Shown: positions 41,206-52,778, counted from the first letter of the stretch. The stretch: 64,000 nucleotides of DNA from Carpediemonas membranifera (GCA_019828565.1 JAHDYR010000015.1:372001-436000); one strand, 5' to 3'. Notes: generated by a model not told the origin, from the letters alone. A program made the numbers and translations.

Positions 41206-42082
41206 CTAGCGGAAGTTTGAAATCCCACCGATAAGAGTTCCCGTATTTGGTACTCGATTGTATCTACATGGAGCTCCACATCGGGTTGCGGCCATTCCCT
41301 TGCCCTTTCCCCGTTGCGCTCTGGGAGGACATTCCAGGTGGTTGTTCCTGGGATTTCCAGCTTGGGTTTGGCCGGTTGTTTCTTCCAATGCGGTTCGTCC
41401 CAGGTTAGCTCCACTGCCCTATGGGGGGAGCCCCAATGCCCCATCTCAGCTTTGTCAATGACTCTAGCTTTGGCCCTCGTGATCCCCCCAGATACAGCTG
41501 CATAATCCAGCGTCGAGGTGGTATTCCCACTCATGTATGTGTGAGACGAGGGAAAACTAGGTCTAGATTGTTTCGCTGTAGTGTGGCGCTGGTGGCATGG
41601 CGCAGGCTCCGCGGGTCACGGTTCCAGTCCCCCATGATGATTATCTCGAAGCCGTGGTACTCTCTGACGATGTTTTCCAGCTGTTGGTCGAAGCGGTCTA
41701 GCTCCGCTGCGCTGCGGTCACTTGGAGGGGCGTATATGTTGATGACTGCGATAGCCCTTGAGGTTTCGAGGATGCTAACTTGAACTCGGGGGTTCGTGCC
41801 GTCAGAGACTCCTACATCCCAGGTTGCCTGTGAATGTGGGCTGATCACCGTGGCTACGCCTAGGTTAATCTTGCCCTTTCGAGCCTTGATGGGTTTGGCG
41901 TGCCCTGCACATGCGTATTGTAGGTCCGCCCAACAGGGGACTACGGAGTTACCGTACCTGAATGTTTCCTGCAAGAGGAGGGCGTCCGGGCTCGTGTGCT
42001 TGCGAAGCGCTACCGCTATAGATCCGCTGTAGTCTTCATTGCCCGTTAAGTGTCCTTGGCTGTTAAGGGAGACTATTCGCAT
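41206..42082 (-). pseudogene. LINE ORF2: APE-type endonuclease
   Basis: Begins MRIVSLNSQG at ATG 42082. APE motifs: ALLLQETF (catalytic Glu), NIYAPPSD, IIMGDWNRD and, after a frame break near 41531, the region with WGSPHRAVEL where the terminal His is expected. The break overlaps a stop and an ATG (ACATGAGT). It would nick the target to prime reverse transcription. Confidence 0.8.
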
Positions 42083-42735
42083 TCAGGTTGTTACTGCCTT
42101 AACCTGCACTCCTTATTCTGCACTACCTGCACACTTTCATCTTGTTGTTGGGGTTTAGCATCTGCATAGTTGCCTTCCCAATGGGTGAGCGCCTATGTCG
42201 TCGTTGTTTAGCACGTTGGGTGGGCCGCTTCCCGCCCTGTGGGTTGTTGGTGGGCGGCCCGGGTAGGCGTCTTCTTTGCCCTTGATATTTCTCCAGGACC
42301 CAGAAGCATGCGCTATTCACATGGGGTGCTTGGCCAGAACGGCTGCTTCCTCCAGAGTCCCCAGACGTGGCCCAGGTTCCCTCTTGGAGCTGACCTAGGG
42401 TGTACCACCCCTTTCACTGGCCGCACCCTCGCGGTGCTTGTCGGGACTTTCGTGCCAGTCTCTATAGCGCTTCTGGCCTCGCACATTGGCAGCATCGTTA
42501 CCTAACTACGCATAGGTGGGAGCGACTCCTTTCGGCGCCCCTCCCAAGGCTGGAGTTCCAGCCTGCCGGACAGGCGGGTCCTCGATGGCGTTCCAACTGC
42601 CTCTTACCCGCCCCCGGTCCCTGCGGGGAACAGGGGTTTTAAGAAAAGAAAAGTCACCCGGGCATTGGCGCCAGTACAGCCCTTCTGGCGGGCTCCAACG
42701 CTGCACCTATTCCGGCGCCTTCAATTCACCTAGTC
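42083..42735 (-). other. LINE ORF1-ORF2 intergenic region
   Basis: GC-rich, only short frames. Contains a GGGGTTTTAAGAAAAGAAAA stretch resembling AGGGCTTGTTAAAAGAAAAA at 52026-52050, linking the two LINE copies. Confidence 0.45.
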
Positions 42736-45700
42736 CTACACTAACGTGCTATATATACACATCCCTTTAGACTCTGCACTCTTCCCTCCACTGCTTTGGT
42801 ATGGCTCGTTACTCATGCATCTCTTGATCTGGTTCGTCGCTCTCGTGCTCCCTTCCGATGCGTAGGAGCTCTTCTTCCTCGTCGCTTCCGTTGGCGGCGG
42901 CAAGCGCCTCCTCAAGCCTGGCCTCGAGGACTCTGTTTGTTTCACGGAGCCTGAGGCTGGCTCTTTGAAGGCCTCCGATTTCTCGGCGATGCGCTGGAGG
43001 CGCTGGCGCTCGCTCGCTCCTCTTGCTAGGGCTTCCCTTTCCTTGGCCAGCTGGCCTTGGAGGTGGGCAACCTCGTTGTTCAGCCGGGAGACTTCCTCTT
43101 CGTAATGGCTCATGATCCGCTGCCGCTCTTCTTCAGCTCTTCGCTCCACCTCCGCTTGGAAGAGGGCTTGGATGTAGGCACCCATCTGATCGACTGTGCC
43201 CAGTCTTGGGTTTGGGGGCCTCTTCCCTTCGGGGCCGCCCGGCGGGGGCCGGTGCTCGAAAAGCCTGGCTCAGAGGCATCGCCGGGGGGTTGGCCTCTTT
43301 GTGAGGCGTGAGGATCGCCTGTCCCGGGGCCGGGTGGGGGGGGTTCATTCCTCTGGGAGTGGGGTAAGCAGGGCTTACCTGGTGCGCATTAGGGGTGATG
43401 ATTGCCCTTGGGGTGGGGTGGGCGGGGGTTACCTGGCGCGGGTTGGGGGTGGGGTTTGTTTCCCCTTGGAGCCTGCTGGGGGAGGGGGTGGCGTTCACCT
43501 TTCTTTGAGATGGGTTCGGGGTGGGGACCTGTCGGTTCTCGGTGAGCGGGCCCTCAAGCAGCCCTAGGGCCGGCCACTCCATGTCTTGGTGAATCTCGTT
43601 GGTGAGCCTCTCCCGGTGCTCTTCGAGGCAGGCTCTAAGCGCGGCCCTTGCCGCGGTCACAGCCTCTTTTTGCTCTCGCTGCGACCTGTGCCCGTCGTTG
43701 TTCTGGGTGTACGGGAAGTCCCACAGGCGGATGGGGGGTAGTCTCATCATGGGACTGCATCCCAGGGCCAGGGTGCCGTCGTATTGAGGTTCGCCCAAGG
43801 CGCTCGGGCGGCGTCTTCCAGGCTCCCCTCCTTGCTCTACTGTGCGGATGCCCCAGTCTAGGGGAAGAACCGAGGGGAAGAAGTTGACATAATGCCTGGG
43901 CCCTCTATCTTGGCGCCGGAGTTCCGCGCTTACGATGAGTTTCGGGACGCCCGCTGGTGCTCTATCGCCGATGTTCACCAGGCAGTGGGTGAGCCGGTGT
44001 CTCAGCTGCTGGGCTGAGCCCCCATGCATCATGTCATGCTTATGGAGCGGGACCAGCGAGGCTGCCTGGGATAGGGTCAGGAGCTCGGGGTGGAGTTTGA
44101 CCGGGAGTTGCTCCATGACCCTGGGGGTCCAGGGTGGTACGGTTGCCATAGAAGTCTGGCCAGTAGCCCTTCTCCCTTGCTACGCGGCGCCTACCGTTCC
44201 ACTCGGATAGGAGCTCCACCACCAGGGGTCTCGTGCTTGGGCAGGAGTCCGGGCTGAGAACGGCTACGCCCCTCCTTTCAAGGACCCTTAGGATTCCTTT
44301 TCCTGTGCTGAACTCTTGCGCGGTCGTGTTGGCCATGTGGATTTCCTTCGGACGCGGCTTGGTGGTAAAGATCACGTGCTGTAGTTGCCCCAGGGGTGTG
44401 ATGACCTCTCGCCCTCTATGGCGGTTGATATCTACAGCCAGGTCTGGGACCCCGTGTCCTACTCTAATGATGGGGCTTTGTGCCCCCGTCACTTTCCCCC
44501 TCCTCGTGCGATTAGTTCCGCTCCCACATCAGCCCAGGTCCACGGGTTATACAGCATGTGGATGGCCAGGGAGAGTCTTGTGTAGAAGAGCGATACATCC
44601 GCAAGCGCACAGTGACAGTAGGCTGGTGCGTTTTCTGTGATAGGGGCACAGCCCCTTGGGTTCCCTTCTCCTTTGCTGGTCGCGGGTCCAGACCTTGGCC
44701 TGCTCGGCTGCCTTCTGGTCCTCCTGTGGAGGGTCTCTCGGACCGGGCGGTCCTCCTGGGAGGGGGGGTAGAAGAGGGTGAGGGTGCTATTGAGACGGGG
44801 GTACACCGCATCTAGGCCGGCTTCATCGATTAGGTGGGTGGCTACCCATGCCCTGGCCGTGGAATCCGGTACGTATTTGGCGCTCGTGAGGACACTTCGT
44901 TCAGCTTCCACCCCTTTGGCAGTCAGGTGGATGAACGCGTTATGGTGTCCTTCGAGACGCCGGAGGGCATCGATCATTTCCGCGCACCATGTGGTGCTGT
45001 TTGGGAATGTGCTTTCGAATCCCTGGGGGGCCTGCCCAGTGGTGATGTCGACGAAGGTGGCTGGGGGCAACCGTGGAGAATCCTTGAGCTCATCAGAGCC
45101 TGGTCGAGGTCGGCCACCCGAATATCTTCGCCTAACATCCCGTGCAGACTGGCGACGATATTCCCGTTGGCGGGTTCAAAGACTATGACCGCCCCTTCGC
45201 ATATGACGGCCTCATCCCCCGCCTTGGATGCGGGTTTGGACGCTTCGAAGTCAATGCACCCGATCAGCATCCTCTTGCCCTGCGGGTTGGTGAGCGGGCA
45301 GGACGGGGGAGTCTGCTGTTGGCTGACAGTTCTCTACCCCTTGGCGGGTTGACGTCACTATCACTGCCAGGGACTCTTCTGGCCGAGTCGTCGGCGTTGG
45401 GCCGGGGGCCATCTTGGGTACCCCCGGTCTCCGAGCCCGCACTTTCGCCGCTGGGCATGGTGGCGGGGTTCCCCCGCTAGTTGGGTTCCAACCTGCTTCG
45501 CCCCCAATGAACGAGGGGGCGACTGGATCGCCCATGTTGGGTTGGCCAGTGGTCGGGTCGCCGCCGTTGTGCGGGGCAACGCCCAGGTTGCCCCTGGTGG
45601 GTGGGTCCGTCCTTGGGCCGCCGTTGGGCGGGCTATCACCTGCACTTGCTCTGCCATTATTCGGTGGGGGGGTGACCGGGTTGCCCTCGTGGGGTGGGTT

Positions 45701-46471
45701 GTCGGTTTGCTCGTTGCCCTTGGGCGGGCCGTCCCCTGTGGATTCGGTGGCGAGCAGCTTGGTACCCTGGTCCGCCATCCAGATGTTTGCGATCCTGCTA
45801 ACGAGGGTGGAAGCGTCGCAGAGGTCCGGGTGAATGAACTCAGGGGCCGGCATTGGCCGGGTAGTAGTACCCCAGCAAGTATCCCATGCGGCCCACAGCT
45901 CTTTGAAGCCCGGAACCGTCCAGCGAAGCACTAAGTCTTCGGCCTCACTGCGCGCTAGCTCGTCGCCGGCAATGTTGAGGGCTGAATCCGTGGGTGTCCT
46001 GCTAACCAACACAGGTCTGGTCACCCCATCGGTCCTGCTGTAGACAGCTATCGCGGAGAACATGCCACCTTCCCAGGGCTTGACGGCCTGTCCGTCAAGG
46101 GGGGGGGAAGCCTCCTGCTGGGGGTCTGGGGCTGAGGGGGACGGGGGCATCCTCCCAGGCCCGACCTAGGGCCGCCCACTTGTTGTTGACGTTGTTGTGG
46201 GCTCTGTCCGCACCTGGCGCTTTCGCTGAGCCGGTTGTGGCTTGGCCGCCTGCCTTGAGGAGCCAGGCGGCGCTCTGCTGGCCGAACCTTGTCCTGATCC
46301 CAGGCCCTGTGAGGCTTTGGTGACCTGCGGCCTTGAGAGTGCTGGCAACTAGCTCGAACAGCAAGGATCTAGCCGGTGGCGGGCTTGATACCTTGAAGTT
46401 GGCGGCGTTATCCCTCGAGAAGATCACTGTGGTGTTGTTGCACTTGGCGAGGATGGAATCGGCTGCTCTTC
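42736..46471 (-). pseudogene. LINE ORF1, broken into several overlapping frames
   Basis: Overlapping minus-strand segments (46095-46471, 45251-46150, 44974-45270, 44489-45070, 44040-44492, 43133-44149, 42736-43185) appear to be one ORF1 of ~1,200 codons split by frameshifts, several in G/C runs. Visible features: a Pro/Gly/Asn-rich segment (~45400-45750), a conserved-looking globular part (45070-44040), Pro-rich HPTPR/NPRQV repeats (~43300-43500) and a C-terminal coiled coil (EVERRAEEERQRIMSHYEEE). No zinc knuckle or RRM recognised. ORF1 proteins of LINEs usually bind RNA; that is inferred here from position only. Confidence 0.6.
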
Positions 46472-48856
46472 GGACTTTTTGCCGAAGAAGGGCGGGAAGT
46501 CGCGCTTCGTGGTGGATTTCCGGCAGATCAATGAGATCACCCCCACCTTCGACTACCCGATTCCGATGATCGACGAGGTGATCGCCCAACTACCGAACAA
46601 GAAGATCTTCGCCACATTAGATCTGTCATCTGGGTATCACCAGGTCGAGCTGACCAAACGCTGCAGGAAGTACACCGCATTCACTACCATCCTCGGTCAA
46701 TACCAATATACCAGAATGCCGTTCGGGCTGAGGAACGCGGGTGCCCACTTCCAGCGCGCCATGGAGTCAGCGTTCGCCGAACTGGTCGGTCACGCGTGTT
46801 ACATATATATCGACGATATCATCGTCTTCGGGGAAGACGAGGAAGACTACCTCAGAAACCTCGAGAGCGTTCTGCAGCGCACCCGACAGGTCAAGTTACA
46901 GCTCAACCGTGACAAATGCCAGTTTTCGAGGGCCGAGGTCGAGTTCCTGGGCTGGGTCATATCCCATGGTTGTCAACGCATCGCAGCAGACCGCATTCAA
47001 GACATCCTCGATCTCGAAATGCCCAAGTCAGTCAAAGGAATGCAAGCGCTCGTCGGGTTCCTCAACTACTTCCGGGACCACGTCCCCGGGTTCGCAGAAG
47101 TCGTTCACCCCTTGACACAAGCGATGGCCGCCAAGATCCCGCTGGGAGGCGACGAGCAAGAGCAAGCATTACGCAAAGTCAAGACACTGCTCGCCCAAGC
47201 AGAAGCACTCGCCATCTTCGATGCGTCCAAGGAGCACACCATCATGACCGATGCATCAGGAGTAGGTTATGGCGCGGTGCTGTTGCAAGAAGGTCAACCC
47301 GTCTGCTTTATGAGCAAGGCCTTCGACCAAGTGCAATCGCGGTGGTCCGTCGGTGAGAAGGAAGCATTCACCATCGTAGCTGCTATCAAGCGGTGGAACA
47401 AGTACCTCTCCTGGGGGAAGTTTACCCTGCTCACTGACCATCGCAACCTAATTTACATGTACAAGTCGAATAACGCCAAGGTCCGCAGATGGGCGGAGGC
47501 GATGTCCGACATGGACTTCGACGTCAAGCACGTAGCCGGCCTCGATAACGGTGGGGCTGACGGCTTATCGCGAGTGTACGTCATACAGCCTGCATCAGAA
47601 GGCGACGTCGAAGCAGAGCACCTCACCGCTGGGGCCCACTTATCACGACGCGTTGTAACTGAACGACTCAAAGACCAAGGCAAGTCAGTGTCGCGTGAGA
47701 CGGTCAACAAGGTCATCGAAAACTGCCCGGTGTGCCAGGTGATTAGACGCCTCCCGGTTGACAGCCCAGCAGGATTACACACAGCCGTAGATCGCCCATT
47801 TCGTAGGGTGGCAGTCGACACGATGGGGCCGTTCCCAGCCGTCGACGGCAAAGCTTACATTACAGTCATGATCGACATGTGCAGTCGGTGGACGGAGCTA
47901 GTCGCGTCTTCGAATACCACCGGCGCGGCAGCAGCAGACGCCCTCGTCAACAACTGGATATTGCGCTTCGGGTGCCCTGAGGTTCTCCAATCCGACGGAG
48001 GACCAGAGTTCAAGAACCAACTCTTCAAGCGCATCGCAGATGAGATGGGGTTCAAGATCCATATTACCACGGCTCACCACCCGCAATCCAATGGGATGGT
48101 AGAGCGCGCCAGCAGGTGCTACGCATCCTTAAGGCACGCAAGTTCCAGCTCAGAGGGTCAACCTGGATCGAGAATTTACCTGTCGCCCAGTTCATCGTCA
48201 ATTCATCACCGCGCACGGCAACACGTCTGTCTCCAGCCGAGATAGTACTCGGATACGACCTGAGGATACCACAGAACGTGTATGTGACCGATTCCAGTAC
48301 CGCGAGCGCGAGCGAGTCCCACAGAGAGGCGGCCGCAGCAGCTATCCAGCTCGCCAGCAGCCGAGTTCAAGCAATGAGAGAGGACGCACTCGCCAAGGCC
48401 ACCGCATCGAGAAACGAGATCATTAGCAGATTCGTCCTGGTCAAGTACCCCTCTAGACCTCCGAACAAGTTATCACCTGGGTGGAGAGGACCAATGCGAA
48501 GGCTCGCCGGAGTGAAACAACACGGTGTCGTTGTCGCGTATAAGGTCCTAGACCTGTCCGAGAAGGACAACTCGAAAGCGATCACGGTAGACGCATCGAG
48601 AGTTCGGAAGTTCAATCCAGGCAGACTGACAGAGGACCAGATCAAAGCACTCGCAGCAACGGCTGACGACGAGTGGGAAGTCGAGCGAATCAGCCGATCT
48701 CGGGGTCGAGGCCCGATGTCCAAACGGGAATACCTCGTCCACTGGGCCGGGTGTGAGGACGAAGAGGCCACCTGGCAAGACTATTCGTCAGTTAAGGACC
48801 TTGAGGCACTAGACGTATACCTGAAGTCAGACGAGGCTAGGCAAGCCGGTCTGTAA
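46472..48856 (+). pseudogene. U pol, RT to chromodomain, truncated and frameshifted
   Basis: Starts at PKKGGKSRFVVDFRQ of RT; gag, protease and RT N-terminus are missing. YIDDIIVFGED, RNase H MTDASGVGYGAVLL, integrase finger, AVDTMGPF, QSDGG and NGMVERA are present. At ~48106-48111 a deletion (net one base; probably four relative to X, removing one codon plus one base) shifts the frame, and the second frame carries RILKARKFQ and the chromodomain (YLVHWAGCEDEEATW). Unlike the other breaks this is a loss rather than a homopolymer gain. Confidence 0.85.
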
Positions 48857-48889
48857 ATCTTCAGCAGAGCCTCAGTTCAGACATTTATC

Positions 48890-49783
48890 TTACTCCAAAA
48901 CACCACCGCAGAGAGCACCCTTCGCGTCCTCAGACCGGGTGCAGTATCGAACCAACTCGGGATGAGCAGCGAAGAACTCAACCCCAGCGTGACTATCGCG
49001 GATAGTCTCGGTCGCCTTGACAATCGAGCTGTACTCGCGCCGAGCGTAGTGCACGAGCAGACGAAGGGAGCCCTCATGCAAGCGGTAGCCAACGATCGCC
49101 GTCAACTCGTATAAGCGGCGTGGCTCGTTATAGTCGAGCGCGACCGGAAGAACATTATCACCGTCGATGACGAACTGGAAATTGTCCATCAGGGAATGAC
49201 GCACATGACCGAAGCCGGTGGGGGTCCGGATCGCCTCGATGTATTGGCGACTGAACTCCCGCACGTCGGCAGAGTCAAGAATGCCCTGAGCGTGACCAAC
49301 GATCATCATGTCATACAGGTCGGGGTCATTACCCAACATGATGGCCCGGCGCAGGTGAGGTGTCATGACCGTATAACCTCGTCCCGAGAGAAGCTGAATC
49401 CGCTCACGCAGCTCCTGATGACAGAGCGTGCGCGAGTTCACGTCGAGCCGTCTGAGGTGCAAAGTCACCAGATCTTGATCGGTCGGATCACCGGTTCGAC
49501 CCAGCACAGCCCGGGTGTGGTACTCACGTGATAGAGCTAACAGCACGAGACCGTCGCGACAGATGTCACGGGCCACGACCGAAGAGGTTTCGGTCACCGT
49601 GAGGTGCCCGTATGCGTAGAGCATACCGGCACGGAGCGCGGCCAGGGTGCCAGCGACGTCCAAGGTGATGTAGCTCAGGCCAGCATCAGCAACAGCCGTG
49701 ATCATCTCCTCCAGTGAGAAGTGCGCAGTCGTTTCCTGGTCCGAACCCGAGTTGTCACCACCCGTCGGTCGGGGAGTCATCAT
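48890..49783 (-). CDS. Antisense accessory protein, ORF2 of U
   Basis: About 297 codons from ATG 49783 (MMTPRPTGGDNSG), convergent with pol, stop 34 nt from the pol stop. The frame is open further upstream but there it overlaps ORF1 and looks like its shadow. Distant member of the family: SYITLDVAGTLAALRAGML corresponds to the EVPL..IFD..STG.L block and LRLLVHYARREY to the ILHVQYEGY block. Divergent enough that the assignment rests mainly on position and these two blocks. The sequence after the stop contains GATAAATG, not a clear AATAAA. Confidence 0.6.
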   Translation of the reverse strand: MMTPRPTGGDNSGSDQETTAHFSLEEMITAVADAGLSYITLDVAGTLAALRAGMLYAYGHLTVTETSSVVARDICRDGLVLLALSREYHTRAVLGRTGDPTDQDLVTLHLRRLDVNSRTLCHQELRERIQLLSGRGYTVMTPHLRRAIMLGNDPDLYDMMIVGHAQGILDSADVREFSRQYIEAIRTPTGFGHVRHSLMDNFQFVIDGDNVLPVALDYNEPRRLYELTAIVGYRLHEGSLRLLVHYARREYSSIVKATETIRDSHAGVEFFAAHPELVRYCTRSEDAKGALCGGVLE

Positions 49784-50231
49784 CGCTCGGCACAGCCTCA
49801 ATCTCGCCCGAACTATCCTGATGGGTGGGCCGAGAGCTCTCGCCAAGCACGTCGTCGCCTCCCGTGCCGGCGTCGTTACTGGGAGAAGGCGTAGGCGAGC
49901 GAGAGGCCTCGGGAGCGCTTTCAAGACCCTCAGTAGAGGCAGCGGGTGCAACACTCGCGCCACGGGCAGTGTCGGCGCGGAACAAAGCGTGGTATTCGCT
50001 GACCGTAGGGAAGAAGCGCTCGCGATCGAGATAACGGTTGAGGAACCGTTTGAAGGCCGTTCGGGCCTTCTCATCGTCAAGTAGTGCCAACATCTGCGTA
50101 ATCTGTGCACTAACGTCCGAAATTGACTGTTCGTTGCTTCCCGTTTTCACTGGGAAATGAACGACTCGAAAGAAACCGTAACCATCACTAACAGATCCGG
50201 ATACACAGGTATTTATGCTCAATTTGAGCAC
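49755..50231 (-). CDS. Antisense accessory protein, ORF1 of U
   Basis: Upstream frame overlapping ORF2 by 29 nt. Helical segment (ITQMLALLDDEKARTAFKRF) followed by a Ser/Pro/Asp-rich linker (SRSPTPSPSNDAGTGGDD). In T the corresponding linker lies inside a single fused ORF, so this is probably the N-terminal half of the same protein. The ATG at 50231 lies upstream of the TATA-like box, so the true start is uncertain. Confidence 0.5.
   Translation of the reverse strand: MLKLSINTCVSGSVSDGYGFFRVVHFPVKTGSNEQSISDVSAQITQMLALLDDEKARTAFKRFLNRYLDRERFFPTVSEYHALFRADTARGASVAPAASTEGLESAPEASRSPTPSPSNDAGTGGDDVLGESSRPTHQDSSGEIEAVPSDDDSPTDGW
50210..50217 (-). promoter_or_regulatory. TATA-like box of U antisense gene
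   Basis: CATAAATA on the minus strand, near the 5' end of ORF1. Confidence 0.35.
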
Positions 50232-50308
50232 GACTGATGTTATTAATGACGAAGGAAGGCTTTTACAGCCGCGAGAGAGAACGTCGCTTCGTCCAAAACA
50301 AAAAACGC

Positions 50309-50946
50309 GAGAACTCGCGAACAGAAGAAGAAGAAGAAATTTATGGTGCTTGGATTCTGACCCCGGACTGAGCTTGTTTCCCGTTGTCTTGGAGCTGAGT
50401 GCCCCGGGGTACTGCCTATTTCCCGTGGCAAACTGGGCAGCAGCGTTTGCCTTGGGCTTTCGGTGCTACTGTCTCCGCGGAAAGCCGATTCCAATCGCCC
50501 CAGAGGCCCTGCGGCCATCTCCGTGCAAATATGCTTTCCTGTCTCCCTGAAAGTCCGGCAACTATCCGGGGAGCCTGGGGGTCTGTCCTCGGGGCATTGA
50601 CAGGCAGGATCGTCCTGCAGGACCTTGACTATGACACTCCTTGCTTCCCTGCAGTCCTTGTAGAGCCGTTCAGCCACGGCACCCTCTCGTCTGTCCGGTT
50701 CCCCAATTCCATGCCCCCTCGACTCTGTTAAGAAGCCTACCCGAAGGCGGGGAAAGTGACTAAGTCCATGCTGTCTACCCCGGTTGGGTGGCGTGGGTCA
50801 GGGCATGGGTGGTGTATGGGTGGTGTCTTACAACATTTCGCTTGCACTACATGTCCTTGGTTTCCCATGTCGTTAACAAGGGCGGCAGGGGCACCTGTGC
50901 CCCTCCGACCCCCGTGGCCAGTCCCTGCAGTTGAGAACTCGCGAAC
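50309..50946 (-). mobile_element. 610-bp insertion with 14-bp target duplication
   Basis: GAGAACTCGCGAAC occurs at 50309-50322 and 50933-50946 flanking 610 bp. The insert starts with an (AGA)n run on the plus strand, i.e. a (TTC)n tail on the minus strand. A long duplication plus simple tail is typical of target-primed (LINE or SINE) insertion. A minus frame of ~144 codons is present but not recognised. The insertion splits U's conserved element from its upstream A-rich part. Confidence 0.75.
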
Positions 50947-50997
50947 GAAGCCGAATTGAGGCCTCTAAGGGCGTTTTTCAAACGCTATATAAGAAGT
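50935..50997 (+). other. Conserved ~60-nt element, U copy
   Basis: GAACTCGCGAACGAAGCC, GAATTGAGGCCTCTAAGG, then CGTTTTTCAAACGCTATATA. Confidence 0.75.
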
Positions 50998-51084
50998 ACG
51001 GCGACGTAGTGTACAAACCGAGAGAAACACAACGATAATCACAATGCGCAGTTTTAGACGCTCATTCGAGCTATTCAAATTCTA

Positions 51085-51112
51085 ACGGCCGTTTTACGAC
51101 CGTGGAGGGGCG
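51085..51112 (+). promoter_or_regulatory. Internal hairpin-polypurine module of U
   Basis: ACGGCCG and CGACCGT pair with one mismatch around TTTTA, then GGAGGGGCGG. Followed ~45 nt later by the palindrome GTGGTACCAC (51158-51167), as in T. Confidence 0.5.
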
Positions 51113-51369
51113 GAATGCCTCACGTAAGATCATCCATATTACATAGCGCGCTAACCAGTGGTACCACGACCGGATTTTTTGAGATCCACAGATATTTTCC
51201 GAATCTTTTAGATTCACATCGCCAGTTCTGGCACCAGACTTGAACAAGGTATTCACCCTTGTACCCCGCCAAGGTGCAAGAGTTCTGCAGTCCAATGAGT
51301 GGCATCGGAGGTCTCAGAACTGGTCAAGTCCCTCATCGTACATCAGTACGAGTGGCATACGCCTGAGGC

Positions 51370-51400
51370 CATGGCCCCTTTGGGGTCCATGGAGGGGCGG
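51370..51400 (+). promoter_or_regulatory. Terminal hairpin and polypurine tract of U
   Basis: CATGGCCCC-TTT-GGGGTCCATG (one bulged T), then GAGGGGCGG next to the LTR. Confidence 0.75.
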
Positions 51401-51504
51401 TGTCGTGGGTCTTACCCAATATTTACATAGTAACATTATTTACATAGTCTTCAGGTTTCTGTCGACACTTTTGGTGTCGTCTCTTTTCCTCACAAGTGTT
51501 CTTG
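51401..51504 (+). repeat. 3' LTR of U, cut by gap
   Basis: Starts TGTCGTGGGTCTTACCC, like X. Contains a hairpin built on CGACAC and GTGTCG. The right end is lost in the Ns. Confidence 0.75.
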
Positions 51505-51604
51505 NNNNNNNNNNNNNNNNNNNNNNNNNNNNNNNNNNNNNNNNNNNNNNNNNNNNNNNNNNNNNNNNNNNNNNNNNNNNNNNNNNNNNNNNNNNNNNNN
51601 NNNN
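51505..51604. other. Assembly gap (100 N)
   Basis: Exactly 100 N, a conventional gap of unknown size; the true relation of U to the LINE fragment on its right is unknown. Confidence 0.99.
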
Positions 51605-52050
51605 TTCCAGTAGTAGCCTGCTCGCTAGTGCTGGCATGTTTGCCCTGGTCCACCCTGCCCATCTCACCAGTCTCTTGTACCTTTCGCTCTGCTCCTGTTT
51701 CCGCCTTATGCAGGCCGACATAGGGTCCTTCCCACTTGCGATCCATAATCCCAGGTATCTCGCCTCCTTCTCTGGCAGTAGTGTTACCCCCTCGATCCTG
51801 ACTAGGGCTGTTCTGTCCACGCTAATCATTACATTCGTCACTGTCCCGTCAAGGGGCCTCGATGCCGGTCTTGGTAACCCTTGGCGGGCCAGCCTCCGTG
51901 CTTCTTGGTGACCGATTCGCCCTCAGGCATGGATACTTAGGAGGGGGCGCAGTGGCGTGACCCCCCCTTTGGCTGCCGCCACAGCCCACTGGCAGTGCCC
52001 GTAGGCTAATGCCAGGCCCTGGGTGGGAGCCAGGGCTTGTTAAAAGAAAA
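51605..52050 (-). pseudogene. Second LINE fragment
   Basis: The minus frame 51605-51841 encodes MISVDRTALVRIEG, KEARYLGLWIASGKDPMSAC and RWAGWTRANMPALA, homologous to the region after the RT core of the 38.8-46.5 kb LINE but clearly divergent. To its right (51930-52050) is sequence like that LINE's ORF1-ORF2 spacer, so the copy appears internally deleted. Confidence 0.6.
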
Positions 52051-52778
52051 ATAAAGACTGTCTCTGAAACTCTGCAATACGTTACTTTACTCCCTCCTGT
52101 TCCAGTCTTGCGTTTACTGCGAGACTTGAGAGAGCAACCTGCTCGATGGCCATTCCACGTTCGTCGCTACTGTCATGCCACTGCCCCAGGTACCGCCTAC
52201 TGACTGGGGTGTGTCGGCGGCGGCAGGGGGGGGCCTTCTCATCCGTGGACTGCCCGGCCACCCTCACCTGCCCCTGGTATTCTCTGATCTCTGCTCGGTC
52301 TCTGCTCTTGATGTGCTGTTGTTGTCTGGTCTCAGCCTCTGAAAGGCAAAACTGTCGGTCTAGTGTGGCCGCTGTGGTCCATGCACGCTGCTGAATCTGC
52401 TGGAGGTGCTGTTAGTATTTGTATGTTGCTGTTTGCTTTGGTCTCTGCTTATCTTTGAGGCATATCTGCATTTGGTCTCAGGATGTTCGTCGATGCACTG
52501 TCTCTGAAAGCTTCCCGGATGGTCTATGTTGGTCATATGGTTGCTTACTATAAATATGTTCGTTATCTGCGGTCACTGTTTGTTTCTCTGTAATTCTCTG
52601 ATACTTTTGCTGCGATTCTTCGTTGCCATTTTCGCCTGCATGAAAAAAAGTTGGCTAATGTATCGTCCTGAAAATCGGTCAGCGTGGCCTTGTGCGGCTC
52701 CTGCAACTGTGTAGGGGTCTCAGTTTTCTTCTTTTTCTCTGGTTCGGCCGTAAACTGCGTTACGGCGAAATGGCGCAC
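52051..52778. other. Unrecognised region before T
   Basis: T-rich with repeated CTCTG strings. Sequence of the same style resumes after T at 59219, so T probably inserted into it. No gene found. Confidence 0.4.

Larger units (their letters stand above)
38847..46471 (-). mobile_element. Non-LTR (LINE) retrotransposon, APE type
   Basis: Minus-strand element with a long broken ORF1 (42736-46471), a 650-bp gap and ORF2 with an APE endonuclease followed by RT and a C-terminal Cys/His region. No poly(A) tail was seen at the 3' end. At 46471/46472 it abuts the truncated element U. Confidence 0.85.
46472..51504 (+). mobile_element. Ty3/gypsy chromovirus U, 5'-truncated
   Basis: Plus-strand element starting inside RT at the LINE boundary. 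Pol is related to X and W, followed by the convergent antisense gene, a 610-bp foreign insertion, the conserved element, two hairpin-polypurine modules and the start of the 3' LTR, which is cut by the N gap. Confidence 0.85.

Noticed and set aside
43133-46150. Plus-strand GC-rich frames opposite the LINE ORF1
   Set aside because: They are shadows of a Pro/Gly-rich coding region on the minus strand.
52563-52778. 71-codon minus frame before T
   Set aside because: Low-complexity, lysine-rich, with no support beyond being open.
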